This document shows, one piece after another, positions 17,228 through 24,792 of a stretch of DNA of 64,000 nucleotides. The notes under the pieces were generated by a model that saw nothing but the letters and a program-made list of their open reading frames with translations, searched no databases and was not told the origin of the DNA. A program made the translations under genes and the position numbers. This stretch comes from Mycobacterium sp. HUMS_12744610. GTDB lineage: Bacteria > Actinomycetota > Actinomycetes > Mycobacteriales > Mycobacteriaceae. The stretch's first letter is position 1. Every line of letters starts with the position of its first letter. Location of the stretch: assembly GCF_041206865.1 (NCBI RefSeq), contig NZ_JBGEDP010000001.1:5766001-5830000 (forward strand). Direction: 5' to 3'.

Positions 17228-18376
17228 TCACGAGTAGCGGGGACGCCCGAGCCCCAGCGCGTGCTGGGCGATCATGTTGCGGAACACCTCGAGGGTGCCG
17301 CCGTAGATGCCCAGCGGCAGGGACAGCCGGAAAAGGTGTTCGGCCGCACCGTCACTCGCCGCGCCCGTTGCCTCGGTGGGCAACGCCGACGCCGGCCCCA
17401 GCATGTCCATCAGGTCCGGGGCGATGTCGCGCATCGTCTGCGCGATCGCGACGCGGCCAAACATCCCGGGCGTGGACAGCGCGGCCTCCATGCGCGCGAT
17501 GTCGCGCCCCAGCCGGTATCTCACCGACTCGTCGTCGCACCGCGCCACCAGCCCCGCCACGGTGTCGACAACCTCGGCCATGATGTCGCCGTGCGCCGAC
17601 ATCGCCGCGACGTACTGCAGGCCATGGTCTTCCCGGTCGACGATGCCGTGCTCGGAGTCCAGCGCCGCGCGCATCACGGTCCAGCCGGCGTTGACCTCGC
17701 CGATGCGGCAGAGGTCGTCGACGCGGACGTCGCTGTAGTAGACGATGTTGGTGCGGTCGCCGTCGACGGTCCGCAGGGGCCGGATCTCGATACCGGCCGA
17801 GTCCAGCGGCACCAGGAACATGGTCAGGTTCTTGTGCTTGGGCCCCTGCGGGTCGGTGTTGGTCAGCAGGAAGACGTAGCGGGCGTTCTGCGCGTTGGAG
17901 GTGAACATCTTGGCGCCGTTGATGATCCAGCCGGCGCCGTCGCGCACCGCCCGCGTCTTGCAGGCGGCGACGTCGGAGCCGCCCTCGGGCTCGGTGTAGC
18001 CCAGACACAGCCGGATCTCGCCGGACAGCACCCCCGGCAGCACCGCCTCGCACAGCTGCGGCGCGCCGAATTGCTGCACCAGCCGCGCGACGACGGACGT
18101 CGTGCCCCAGTGGTACCACGGCGTATGGGCCCGGGCGATCTCCAGCTGAAAGATCCGGCGGCGGACCGGGCTGAACCCGCCCTCGGACTCGAGCCGCCAG
18201 TCCGCGGCCAGGTAGCCGGCTTCGCCCAGCGCCAGATGGACTCGTTCGTCGAAGTTTTCGCCGAACTCCAGCTGTCGATGAAGCACCTCGCCGGTGACGT
18301 GCTTGGCGATGAAGGCGCGCAGCTCGTCGAGGAACACCTGGTCGTCGGCCGACAGTTCGACCCGGGAGAAGTCCAT
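17228..18376 (-). CDS. Acyl-CoA dehydrogenase
   Basis: A 382-residue FAD-dependent acyl-CoA dehydrogenase. It has LGYTEPEGGSD (the family's substrate/FAD signature), the middle beta domain (WIINGAKMFTSNAQNARYVFLLTNTD) and C-terminal IYGGTLEVFRNMIAQHALGLGRP. At the place of the medium-chain enzyme's catalytic Glu (YEGT) this protein has YGGT, so the base must lie elsewhere or the partner differs. It catalyses alpha-beta desaturation of an acyl-CoA. ATGA overlap with the LLM oxidoreductase downstream in the DNA but upstream in the operon ties the two genes together. Confidence 0.88.
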   Translation of the reverse strand: MDFSRVELSADDQVFLDELRAFIAKHVTGEVLHRQLEFGENFDERVHLALGEAGYLAADWRLESEGGFSPVRRRIFQLEIARAHTPWYHWGTTSVVARLVQQFGAPQLCEAVLPGVLSGEIRLCLGYTEPEGGSDVAACKTRAVRDGAGWIINGAKMFTSNAQNARYVFLLTNTDPQGPKHKNLTMFLVPLDSAGIEIRPLRTVDGDRTNIVYYSDVRVDDLCRIGEVNAGWTVMRAALDSEHGIVDREDHGLQYVAAMSAHGDIMAEVVDTVAGLVARCDDESVRYRLGRDIARMEAALSTPGMFGRVAIAQTMRDIAPDLMDMLGPASALPTEATGAASDGAAEHLFRLSLPLGIYGGTLEVFRNMIAQHALGLGRPRYS

Positions 18377-19296
18377 CAGCGCGCTTCGATGACGAGTTTC
18401 CCGAAGCGCTCGATGCTTTCCAGCACGTGCGCCAGGCTGTCGCCGGGCAGGCCGACCTGCACCCAGTTCACCCCGAGTGCGGCCAGCTTTTCCAGGCCGG
18501 AAAGGTAAGTATCGGAATCGAATTCGTCACCGCCGGGGCGCCCGCCCGCGGAGTTGGTGAACGTGATGTCCAGAGCCGCGAAGTCCCTGCCCGCCTCGTC
18601 GCAGCGCCGGCGCAGGTCGTCGATGCCGGCGACGAGGCGGTCCTGCGAGTCGATCGAGGCGGTGCCCGCCGTCTGCGCCAGCATCGCCGGCGCCGGGAAC
18701 GGGCACCACCCGTCCCCGTACTGCACGGCGCGCCGGCGCGCCGACGCGGTGTTGCCGCCGACCCAGATCGGCGGGTGCGGCCGGCTGACCGGGCGGGGGT
18801 GCGCGGTGATGCCTCGCGCGGTGAAATGCCTTCCCTCGAAGGACAAGTCGTCGGTGGTCCACACGGCGCGGATCACCTGCAACGCCTCCTCGAACAGCGC
18901 GGTGCGCTCGGCGTAATCGACCCCGAGCGCCGCGAACTCCCGCTTGAGATACCCCACCCCGACCGCCAGCGTGAACCGGCCGTTGGACAGCAGGTCCAGC
19001 GTCGCGCCGGACTTGGCCACCACGAACGGGTTTCGGTACGGCAGCACCACGATGTTGGGAATCAGCCGAAGCGTCGTCGTCGTGGCCGCCGCGAAACCCA
19101 GCGCGACAAAAGGATCCAGGGCGTCGTGACCGCCGGCCTCCAGCCACCGCTGCGACGGCGCGGGATGGTCGGTGAAGCCGAACCCGTGGAACCCGGCCGC
19201 CTCGGCCGCCGCCGCGAACGACGCGATGCCCTCCCCCGTAACCAGTTCCGGGTTGTAGGGATGGGTGTGCATCGGGTGGGTGAAGGCGAAGCGCAT
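18376..19296 (-). CDS. LLM-class (luciferase-like, F420-dependent type) oxidoreductase
   Basis: A 306-residue TIM-barrel luciferase-like protein. It has GFGFTDHPAP, RLIPNIVVLPYRNPFVVAKSGATLDLLSNGRFTLAVGVGY and HPPIWVGGN, typical of mycobacterial F420-dependent LLM enzymes with names of the type TIGR03619. It would oxidise or reduce a substrate using F420 or FMN. ATG at 19296 (MRFAFTHPMHTHPYNPELV). It ends in the four-base overlap with the acyl-CoA dehydrogenase start, so both are probably made together. Confidence 0.88.
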   Translation of the reverse strand: MRFAFTHPMHTHPYNPELVTGEGIASFAAAAEAAGFHGFGFTDHPAPSQRWLEAGGHDALDPFVALGFAAATTTTLRLIPNIVVLPYRNPFVVAKSGATLDLLSNGRFTLAVGVGYLKREFAALGVDYAERTALFEEALQVIRAVWTTDDLSFEGRHFTARGITAHPRPVSRPHPPIWVGGNTASARRRAVQYGDGWCPFPAPAMLAQTAGTASIDSQDRLVAGIDDLRRRCDEAGRDFAALDITFTNSAGGRPGGDEFDSDTYLSGLEKLAALGVNWVQVGLPGDSLAHVLESIERFGKLVIEAR

Positions 19297-19307
19297 CGAT
19301 CCGCCCG

Positions 19308-20198
19308 TCAGAACCGGGAGCGCGCGTCGATCGAGGTGTCGCTGGTGCGCAGCGGCCGGATCAGGGCCTCCTGGGCGAACGAGGCCAGCAGCTCGCCCTC
19401 CTGCGTGTGCACGGTGCCGCGCACGTACGACATTCCCGAACCCACCTGGGTGCTCTCGTGGGTGTAGAGCAGCCAGCCGTCCCAGCGAACCGGCTCGTGA
19501 AAGGCGACCGAGATGGTCATCGGGGCGGTGGACACCGTCAGGTGCGCCTGGCTGGTGCCGATGCCCGGGTGCGCGCGCATGGTGGTCGAAATGCCCAAAT
19601 GCCCGGTGAAGTAAGCGATCAACGCCTTGGCCAGGTCGTCGCGGGTGGGAATGGGGTCGTAGCGCAGCCACGCATACAGCTCGGGCGGGCCGACCTCGTC
19701 GGGGCTGTTGACGTCGACGACGTCGACCAGCCGCAGCTCCCGCCCGACCATGGGCATCTCGGATGCGTGCGAATCGGCCGGGGCGGCCACGTCCGGCCGC
19801 GGCAGGTGGTGGCGGATGACGTCGGCGGTGGGCACGTCGGCCAGCACCGTGATGCTCAGGCAGCGCCGGCCGTTCTGGTGCACGGCGACGACCGCGGTGG
19901 CGGTGGACCGGCCCTCGGACACGACGTCGAGCACGAATTCGACCGGCGGTCCGACGGTGACGGCGCGGGAGAACACCGCGTGCGCCGAGCGCACCGACTT
20001 GTCGGGGAATCGTTTGGCCACCGCGACGATCGCCTGGGCGAGCACCTGGGTGCCCTCCACGACCTGCCGCTCGTCGCCGCCGGCGATCCCGGTGTCGCCG
20101 AAGAACCGGTCCTGCCCGTCGGCCCGCACGTCGAACAGGTCCAGCAGGCCCTGCACCGTCCACTCGGCCTGCCCGGATTCCCCGGAGACCTTACTCAA
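19308..20198 (-). CDS. TesB-like double hot-dog acyl-CoA thioesterase
   Basis: A 296-residue protein with two hot-dog halves as in acyl-CoA thioesterase II. The N half (FGDTGIAGGDERQVVEGTQVLAQAI, SVRSAHAVFSRAV) and C half (VAFHEPVRWDGWLLYTHESTQVGSGMSYVRGTVHTQEG) carry the family's conserved strand pattern. It likely releases CoA from an intermediate or dead-end product. The start is TTG at 20198, supported by GGAG six bases upstream; no suitable ATG is in frame. First gene of the thioesterase-LLM-acyl-CoA dehydrogenase operon, with motif copy 2 about 40 bp upstream. Confidence 0.85.
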   Translation of the reverse strand: MSKVSGESGQAEWTVQGLLDLFDVRADGQDRFFGDTGIAGGDERQVVEGTQVLAQAIVAVAKRFPDKSVRSAHAVFSRAVTVGPPVEFVLDVVSEGRSTATAVVAVHQNGRRCLSITVLADVPTADVIRHHLPRPDVAAPADSHASEMPMVGRELRLVDVVDVNSPDEVGPPELYAWLRYDPIPTRDDLAKALIAYFTGHLGISTTMRAHPGIGTSQAHLTVSTAPMTISVAFHEPVRWDGWLLYTHESTQVGSGMSYVRGTVHTQEGELLASFAQEALIRPLRTSDTSIDARSRF

Positions 20199-20238
20199 GT
20201 CCGCTCCATCTCTCGCGCTGCCAGCTCACGGCTCAGCG

Positions 20239-20264
20239 TGACACTTTGCGCAAGATTTGTAAAG
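20239..20264. promoter_or_regulatory. Putative operator, copy 2 of the 26-bp motif
   Basis: TGACACTTT (20239-20247), eight variable bases, TTTGTAAAG (20256-20264). It lies 40 bp upstream of the TesB-like thioesterase start on the minus strand and shares a divergent intergenic region with copy 3. Confidence 0.72.
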
Positions 20265-20334
20265 GTTGGCTAACGACCGCGCGGGAGCGATGGCGCGCGG
20301 ACTCGCTCACATTGACACCGGCACCCGCGGTGCC

Positions 20335-20360
20335 TGACACTTTCTCGGTGTTTTGTAAAG
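20335..20360. promoter_or_regulatory. Putative operator, copy 3 of the 26-bp motif
   Basis: TGACACTTT (20335-20343), eight variable bases, TTTGTAAAG (20352-20360). It ends 10 bp before the ATG of the SMP-30 gene, so a protein bound here would block a short-leader or leaderless transcript. Copies 2 and 3 are 96 bp apart and could control both divergent operons together. Confidence 0.72.
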
Positions 20361-20370
20361 ACGCGGGCCG

Positions 20371-21186
20371 ATGATCCCGGAGCCCCTGGCCAACGGGTTC
20401 TGCTTCGGCGAGGGCCCGCGCTGGTTCGAGGGCCTGCTGTGGTTCTCCGACATGCTGGGCGAGGCCGTGCACACCGCGACGATGGCCGGTTCGCTGACCA
20501 CGCTGCCCCTACCCGGCCGCTGCCCCTCGGGGCTGGGGTTCCGCCCGGACGGGTCGCTGCTGATCGTCTCGGCCGAGGACAAGCAGGTGCTGCGCTACGA
20601 CGGCGACACCGTGACACCCGTCGCCGACCTCGCCGCCCTGGCACCGGCCAACCTCGGTGACATGGTCGTCGACGCCGACGGGCGCGCCTACATCGGATCC
20701 CAGGCGTCCCACGGCGGCGTCATCATCCGGCTCGACCCCGACGACACCGCGACCGTCGTCGCCGAGGACCTCGACTTCCCCAACGGCATGGTGATCACGC
20801 CGGACCGCGAGCTCGTCGTCGCCGAGTCGACCGCCCGGCGGCTGACCGCGTTCGTGATCGGCGAGGACGGCTTCCTGACCAGCCGCCGCGTCTTCGCCGA
20901 CGGCCTCGACGGCCCGCCCGACGGCATCGCGCTGGACGCCGGGGGCGGGGTGTGGACCGCGATGACGCTGGCCCACCAGTTCGAGCGCGTCGTCGAGGGC
21001 GGCGAGGTGACCGACCGCATCGACATGGGCGAGCGCGTCGCGATCGCCTGCGCCCTGGGCGGCCCCCGGCGCCGCACGCTGTTCCTGCTGTCGAGCACCG
21101 ATGCCTACCCCCAGCACCTGGTGGGCACCCGGCTCTCCCGCCTGGACGCCGTGACGGTCGAGACGCCCGGCGCCGGCCTGCCGTGA
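20371..21186 (+). CDS. SMP-30/gluconolactonase-family lactonase
   Basis: A 271-residue six-bladed beta-propeller of the SMP-30/gluconolactonase/LRE family. It has CFGEGPRWFEGLLWFSDM (metal-binding Glu), LDFPNGMVITPD (metal Asn) and DGPPDGIALDAGGGVW (metal Asp). These enzymes open lactones of sugar acids or related compounds with a divalent metal. First gene of a plus-strand operon with the thioesterase-like gene and the TetR gene. Paired with the enolase-like dehydratase and aldolase it points toward lactone/sugar-acid type chemistry. ATG at 20371 directly follows motif copy 3. Confidence 0.88.
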   Translation: MIPEPLANGFCFGEGPRWFEGLLWFSDMLGEAVHTATMAGSLTTLPLPGRCPSGLGFRPDGSLLIVSAEDKQVLRYDGDTVTPVADLAALAPANLGDMVVDADGRAYIGSQASHGGVIIRLDPDDTATVVAEDLDFPNGMVITPDRELVVAESTARRLTAFVIGEDGFLTSRRVFADGLDGPPDGIALDAGGGVWTAMTLAHQFERVVEGGEVTDRIDMGERVAIACALGGPRRRTLFLLSSTDAYPQHLVGTRLSRLDAVTVETPGAGLP

Positions 21187-21202
21187 CATCCGAGAGGCGC
21201 AC

Positions 21203-22027
21203 ATGACCGACTCCTACTACGAGCTGATCGACGACGCCGACGCCCACGGCGAGAGGTTCAGGGCCACCGACCTGACGCGCGGCACCTGGTCGGCGGCCAT
21301 CCAGCACGGCGGGCCGGTCTCGGCGCTGCTGGTGCGGGCCATGGAGCGGTGCGAACACCGCGACGACACCCGGCTGAGCCGGGTCGTGATCGACCTGCTG
21401 GGCGGGGTGCCCGCCGACGGCGACCTGTGGGTCGGCGCGCAACTGCAGCGGGCCGGCAAGCAGATCGAACTCGTCGGCGCCGAGATGCTGGCGCCGGGCC
21501 CCGACGGCGAACCCCGCGCGGTCGCGCGCGCCACCGGGTGGCGGTTCCAGGGCCAGGACACCACGGCCGTGGCACACGCCGCGGCTCCCCCGCCGCGCCC
21601 GCGGTCCGAGGCCCGCGACCGCAACCTCAAGGCCAAGGACTGGGACCGCAACTACGTGCACAGCCTCGACTGGCTGTGGCTGACCGAACCGATGAGCGGG
21701 GGCCCGGGCGAATCCTGGATCCGCCCGCAAGTGGACCTCGTCAAGGGCGAGGCCATGACGCCGCTGGAGCGGCTGTTCGCGGTGGCCGACTGCGCCAACG
21801 GCATCGGCAGCAAGCTGAACATCCGCAAGTGGACGTTCCTGAACACCGATCTGGCCGTGCACGTGTTCCGCGTCCCCGAGGGCGAGTGGATCGGCTTCCG
21901 CGCCGAGACCAGCTACGGCCCCGACGGCGTCGGGACGACGATCGGGACGCTGTTCGACGAGCGGGGCGCGGTCGGCGCCATCCAACAATCCGTGCTGGTG
22001 CGCCGCCGTCCCGGCGCAACTTCGTAG
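21203..22027 (+). CDS. Thioesterase-family protein (TesB-like, 4HBT_3 type)
   Basis: A 274-residue double hot-dog protein. The N half has TWSAAIQHGGPVSALLVRAMERC; the C half has SWIRPQVDLVKGEAMTPLERLFAVADCANGIGSKL and WIGFRAETSYGPDGVGTTIGTLFDERG. This organisation is common in mycobacterial acyl-CoA thioesterase-like proteins. It lies 16 bp after the SMP-30 gene and 9 bp before the TetR gene, with GAGAGGCGCAC upstream of its ATG. Substrate unknown; probably acts on a CoA intermediate of the same pathway. Confidence 0.85.
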   Translation: MTDSYYELIDDADAHGERFRATDLTRGTWSAAIQHGGPVSALLVRAMERCEHRDDTRLSRVVIDLLGGVPADGDLWVGAQLQRAGKQIELVGAEMLAPGPDGEPRAVARATGWRFQGQDTTAVAHAAAPPPRPRSEARDRNLKAKDWDRNYVHSLDWLWLTEPMSGGPGESWIRPQVDLVKGEAMTPLERLFAVADCANGIGSKLNIRKWTFLNTDLAVHVFRVPEGEWIGFRAETSYGPDGVGTTIGTLFDERGAVGAIQQSVLVRRRPGATS

Positions 22028-22036
22028 AGTCGAGAT

Positions 22037-22576
22037 ATGAGCCAGCCGGCGGCGGTCACGGACACCGACACCTCGACGCGCCAGCGGATCCTGGCGGCCA
22101 CCGCCGAGGTGTTGGGCCGCAACGGCAAGACCAAGCTGAGCCTGTCCGAGGTCGCCGCCCAGGCCGGGGTGTCGCGTCCGACGCTGTACCGCTGGTTCGC
22201 CTCCAAAGAGGAACTGCTGTCGGCGTTTTCGCGCTACGAGCGCCAGACCTTCGAGAGCGGCCTGGTCCGGGCCACCGCCGGGCTCAAGGGCCTCGACAAG
22301 CTCGACGCGGTCCTGCGCTTCATCGTCGAGTACCAGCATTCGTACTCGGGGGTGCGCATGATCGACGTCGAACCCGAGCACACCATCGCCCAGTTCGCCA
22401 CCGCCATCCCGGAGATGCGCGAGGGCCTGCAGCGGCACCTGCCCGGGCCCAACGCAGCGGTGAAGGCGGCGACCGTGATCCGCATCGCCATCTCGCACTA
22501 CATCGTGCGCAGCGACGACGCCGACCAGTTCCTGGCGCAGTTGCGCCACGCCGTCGGGATCAAGCCGCAGGGCTGA
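22037..22576 (+). CDS. TetR-family transcriptional regulator
   Basis: A 179-residue regulator with an N-terminal HTH at about residues 15-62 (TRQRILAATAEVLGRNGKTK, SEVAAQAGVSRPTLYRWFASKEELL). The short C-terminal ligand domain is unlike its neighbours. Third gene of the SMP-30 operon. Because its operon is preceded by two copies of the 26-bp motif, it is the best candidate for the regulator of that motif and would control itself and the two minus-strand operons. That link is inferred. Confidence 0.88.
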   Translation: MSQPAAVTDTDTSTRQRILAATAEVLGRNGKTKLSLSEVAAQAGVSRPTLYRWFASKEELLSAFSRYERQTFESGLVRATAGLKGLDKLDAVLRFIVEYQHSYSGVRMIDVEPEHTIAQFATAIPEMREGLQRHLPGPNAAVKAATVIRIAISHYIVRSDDADQFLAQLRHAVGIKPQG

Positions 22577-22591
22577 CCCCGGTCCCATCCC

Positions 22592-22655
22592 CCGCGAGCG
22601 TGCGTGTTTGCACGCCGACACGCCGGGTTGGGCGTACAACTGCGCACGCTCGCGG
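22592..22655. terminator. Palindromic element between convergent genes (copy B)
   Basis: Perfect 13-bp arms CCGCGAGCGTGCG (22592-22604) and CGCACGCTCGCGG (22643-22655) enclose a 38-bp loop containing CGACACGCCG. It lies in the 91-bp gap between the TetR gene and the FAD-oxidase gene, which converge. It shares the CCGCGA arm start with copy A and the CGACACGCCG loop core with copy C. Confidence 0.7.
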
Positions 22656-22667
22656 ACCGAGATCTGA

Positions 22668-24008
22668 TCAGTCGAAGAGCACCGCGGCGTTGAGGTAGCC
22701 GGTCGGGTCCAGCGCGGCCTTGACCGCGCGCATCGCGGCGATGTCGGCGGGTTCGCGCGACATGCCCAGGTAGGGCCGCTTGCGGCTGCCGACGCCATGC
22801 TCGGAGCTGACGTTGCCGCCGCACCCGGCGATCAGGTCCATCATCGGCCCGTACACCGCCTGCTCCCGCTCGGCCGGGCAGCGCAGCACGTTGAGGTGCA
22901 GGTTGCCCTCGCCGACGTGGCCGAACAGCAGCGGCAGCGCATCGGGCACGTGCGCACCCAGCAGCGCGACCGCGTCGCGGGCGAACCCGGCGATCGCCGA
23001 CAGCGGCAGCGACACGTCGAACTTCAGCGGCGGCCCGTACACGCCGAGCACCTCGGCCAGCGATTCGCGCACCTGCCACAACCGTTGCTGCGCAGCAACA
23101 TCCACGCCCACCGCGGGCTCCCCGCACAGCCGCACGGCGTCGAGCAGGTCGGCCAGCCGCTCGGTCTGGTCGTGGTCGGAGGCCAGTTCCACCAGCAGCA
23201 TCCAGTCGCCGTCCACCGGCGCCGCGACCCCGAGGTGCTCGCGGACCAGCGCGCCCGCCCGGCCATCGATCAGCTCCAGCGCCGCGATCCCGTCGACGTC
23301 GCGGAACGTGCGACCCGCCTCGACGAGCGCCGCCAGGTCGGCGAACCCGCAGACCGCGGTCACCCGGTGCGACGGCAACGGGTGCAGCCGCAGGTCCAGC
23401 GCGGTGATGACGCCGAGGGTGCCCTCGGCGCCGACGAACAGCGCCGGCAGGTCGTAGCCGGTGTTGTCGCTGCGCACCAGGCTGTGCCGGCGCAGCAGCG
23501 AACCGTCGGGCAGCGCGACCTGCAGGCCGAGCACCTGCTCGCCCATGTTGCCGTAGCGCACCGTGCGCAGGCCGCCGGCGTTGGTCGAGGCCATGCCGCC
23601 GACGGTGGCCGTGTCCCGGGCGGCCAGGTCCACCCCGAACAGCAGGCCCGCCGCGGCGGCCGCGCGCTGCACGGCGGACAGCGTGGCCCCGGCGCCGGCC
23701 TGCACGCGGCGTTCGACGGTGTCGACGTCGCCGAGCGCACCCAGCCGCTCGGTGGACAACAGCACGTCGTCGTGCTCGGGCACGGTGCCGGCCACCAGGG
23801 AGGTGCGACCGCCCTGCACGGTGACGTGGGCCCCGGCGTCGCGGCACACCCGCAGCACCGCGGCGACCTCCTCGGCCGAACCCGGCCGCACCAGCGCGCC
23901 GGCCCGCCCGCGGTAGCGGCCGGTGTGGTCGACGGCGCGACCGGCAAGGACGTCGGGATCGGTGACGACGTGGCTCGCACCGACGATCGACTCCAGGGCG
24001 TGCAGCAT
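22668..24008 (-). CDS. FAD-linked oxidase (GlcD/D-lactate dehydrogenase family)
   Basis: A 446-residue flavoprotein. It has an N-terminal PCMH FAD-binding domain (YRGRAGALVRPGSAEEVAAVLR; VTVQGGRTSLVAGT; ATVGGMASTNAGGLRTVRYGNMGEQVLGL) and a C-terminal FAD-oxidase C domain with LFGHVGEGNLHLNVL and SSEHGVGSRKRPYL. It oxidises a 2-hydroxy acid. It matches H37Rv Rv0161 in type and order. It may use a hydroxy-acid made by the neighbouring region, but as backbone gene it could be independent. Confidence 0.9.
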   Translation of the reverse strand: MLHALESIVGASHVVTDPDVLAGRAVDHTGRYRGRAGALVRPGSAEEVAAVLRVCRDAGAHVTVQGGRTSLVAGTVPEHDDVLLSTERLGALGDVDTVERRVQAGAGATLSAVQRAAAAAGLLFGVDLAARDTATVGGMASTNAGGLRTVRYGNMGEQVLGLQVALPDGSLLRRHSLVRSDNTGYDLPALFVGAEGTLGVITALDLRLHPLPSHRVTAVCGFADLAALVEAGRTFRDVDGIAALELIDGRAGALVREHLGVAAPVDGDWMLLVELASDHDQTERLADLLDAVRLCGEPAVGVDVAAQQRLWQVRESLAEVLGVYGPPLKFDVSLPLSAIAGFARDAVALLGAHVPDALPLLFGHVGEGNLHLNVLRCPAEREQAVYGPMMDLIAGCGGNVSSEHGVGSRKRPYLGMSREPADIAAMRAVKAALDPTGYLNAAVLFD

Positions 24009-24033
24009 GCTCGCGGTTATAGCACCGCCGCGC

Positions 24034-24774
24034 TCAGAACTGTTTGTGCGGCACGTCGGTCACCAGGCCGCCGTCCATGACGAACTCGCTGCCCGTCGCA
24101 TACGACGACTCGTCGCTGGCCAGGAACAGGATGAACGTCGAGACCTCCCGCGACTCGGCCGGGCGGCCGAGGGGAATAGTCACCATGTCCTCGGGCAGGT
24201 GGGCGGTCATCGGGGTGCGGATGAAGCCGGGGTGCACGGAGTTGACCCGGATGTTGTGCGGCGCCAGTTCCAGCGCAGCGGACTTCGCCAGGCCGCGCAC
24301 CCCCCACTTGGACGCCACGTAGGGGTGCACCATGGGCGCTCCGCGCAGCCCCTCGATCGAGGACACGTTGATGATCGAGCCGCCCCCGGCCTCGATCATC
24401 GGCTCGACGGCCGCCCGCATGCCCAGGAAGGTGCCGGTGAGGTTGACGTCGATCACCTTCTGCCACTTGGCCAGATCGAAACTCTTGAGCGGCCCGAGCG
24501 CCACGGTCCCGGCGTTGTTGACCAGCACGTTGAGCTTGCCGAATTCGCCGATGGCGGTCGCGACGGCGGCGTCCCATTGGTCGGGCTGGGTGACGTCGAG
24601 GTGGACGTAGCGCACGGCGTCACCGATCTCGTCGGCCACGGCCTTGCCCTCGTCGTCGAGGATGTCGCCGATCACCACCTTGGCGCCCTCGGCCGCGAGC
24701 AGGCGCGCGTGTTCGGCGCCCATCCCGCGGGCGCCACCGCTGATGAGCGCTACTTTTCCGTCAACCCGTCCCAC
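24034..24774 (-). CDS. SDR oxidoreductase resembling FabG3 (3-alpha/20-beta-hydroxysteroid dehydrogenase-like)
   Basis: A 246-residue classical SDR. It has GGARGMGAEHARLLAAEGAKVV, DILDDEGKAVA, YVHLDVTQPDQW, VNNAG, the catalytic INVSSIEGLRGAPMVHPYVASKW and SSYATGSEFVMDGG. The run ILDDEGKAVA...RYVHLDVTQP is very close to what I recall of mycobacterial FabG3 (Rv2002), an NADH-dependent hydroxysteroid dehydrogenase. GTG start at 24774 with GGGAG eight bases upstream. Located 18 bp after the DapB-like gene, so cotranscribed. Substrate is probably a steroid-like or alicyclic alcohol (inference). Confidence 0.85.
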   Translation of the reverse strand: MGRVDGKVALISGGARGMGAEHARLLAAEGAKVVIGDILDDEGKAVADEIGDAVRYVHLDVTQPDQWDAAVATAIGEFGKLNVLVNNAGTVALGPLKSFDLAKWQKVIDVNLTGTFLGMRAAVEPMIEAGGGSIINVSSIEGLRGAPMVHPYVASKWGVRGLAKSAALELAPHNIRVNSVHPGFIRTPMTAHLPEDMVTIPLGRPAESREVSTFILFLASDESSYATGSEFVMDGGLVTDVPHKQF

Positions 24775-24792
24775 TGCTGGGCTCCCTTCGGT

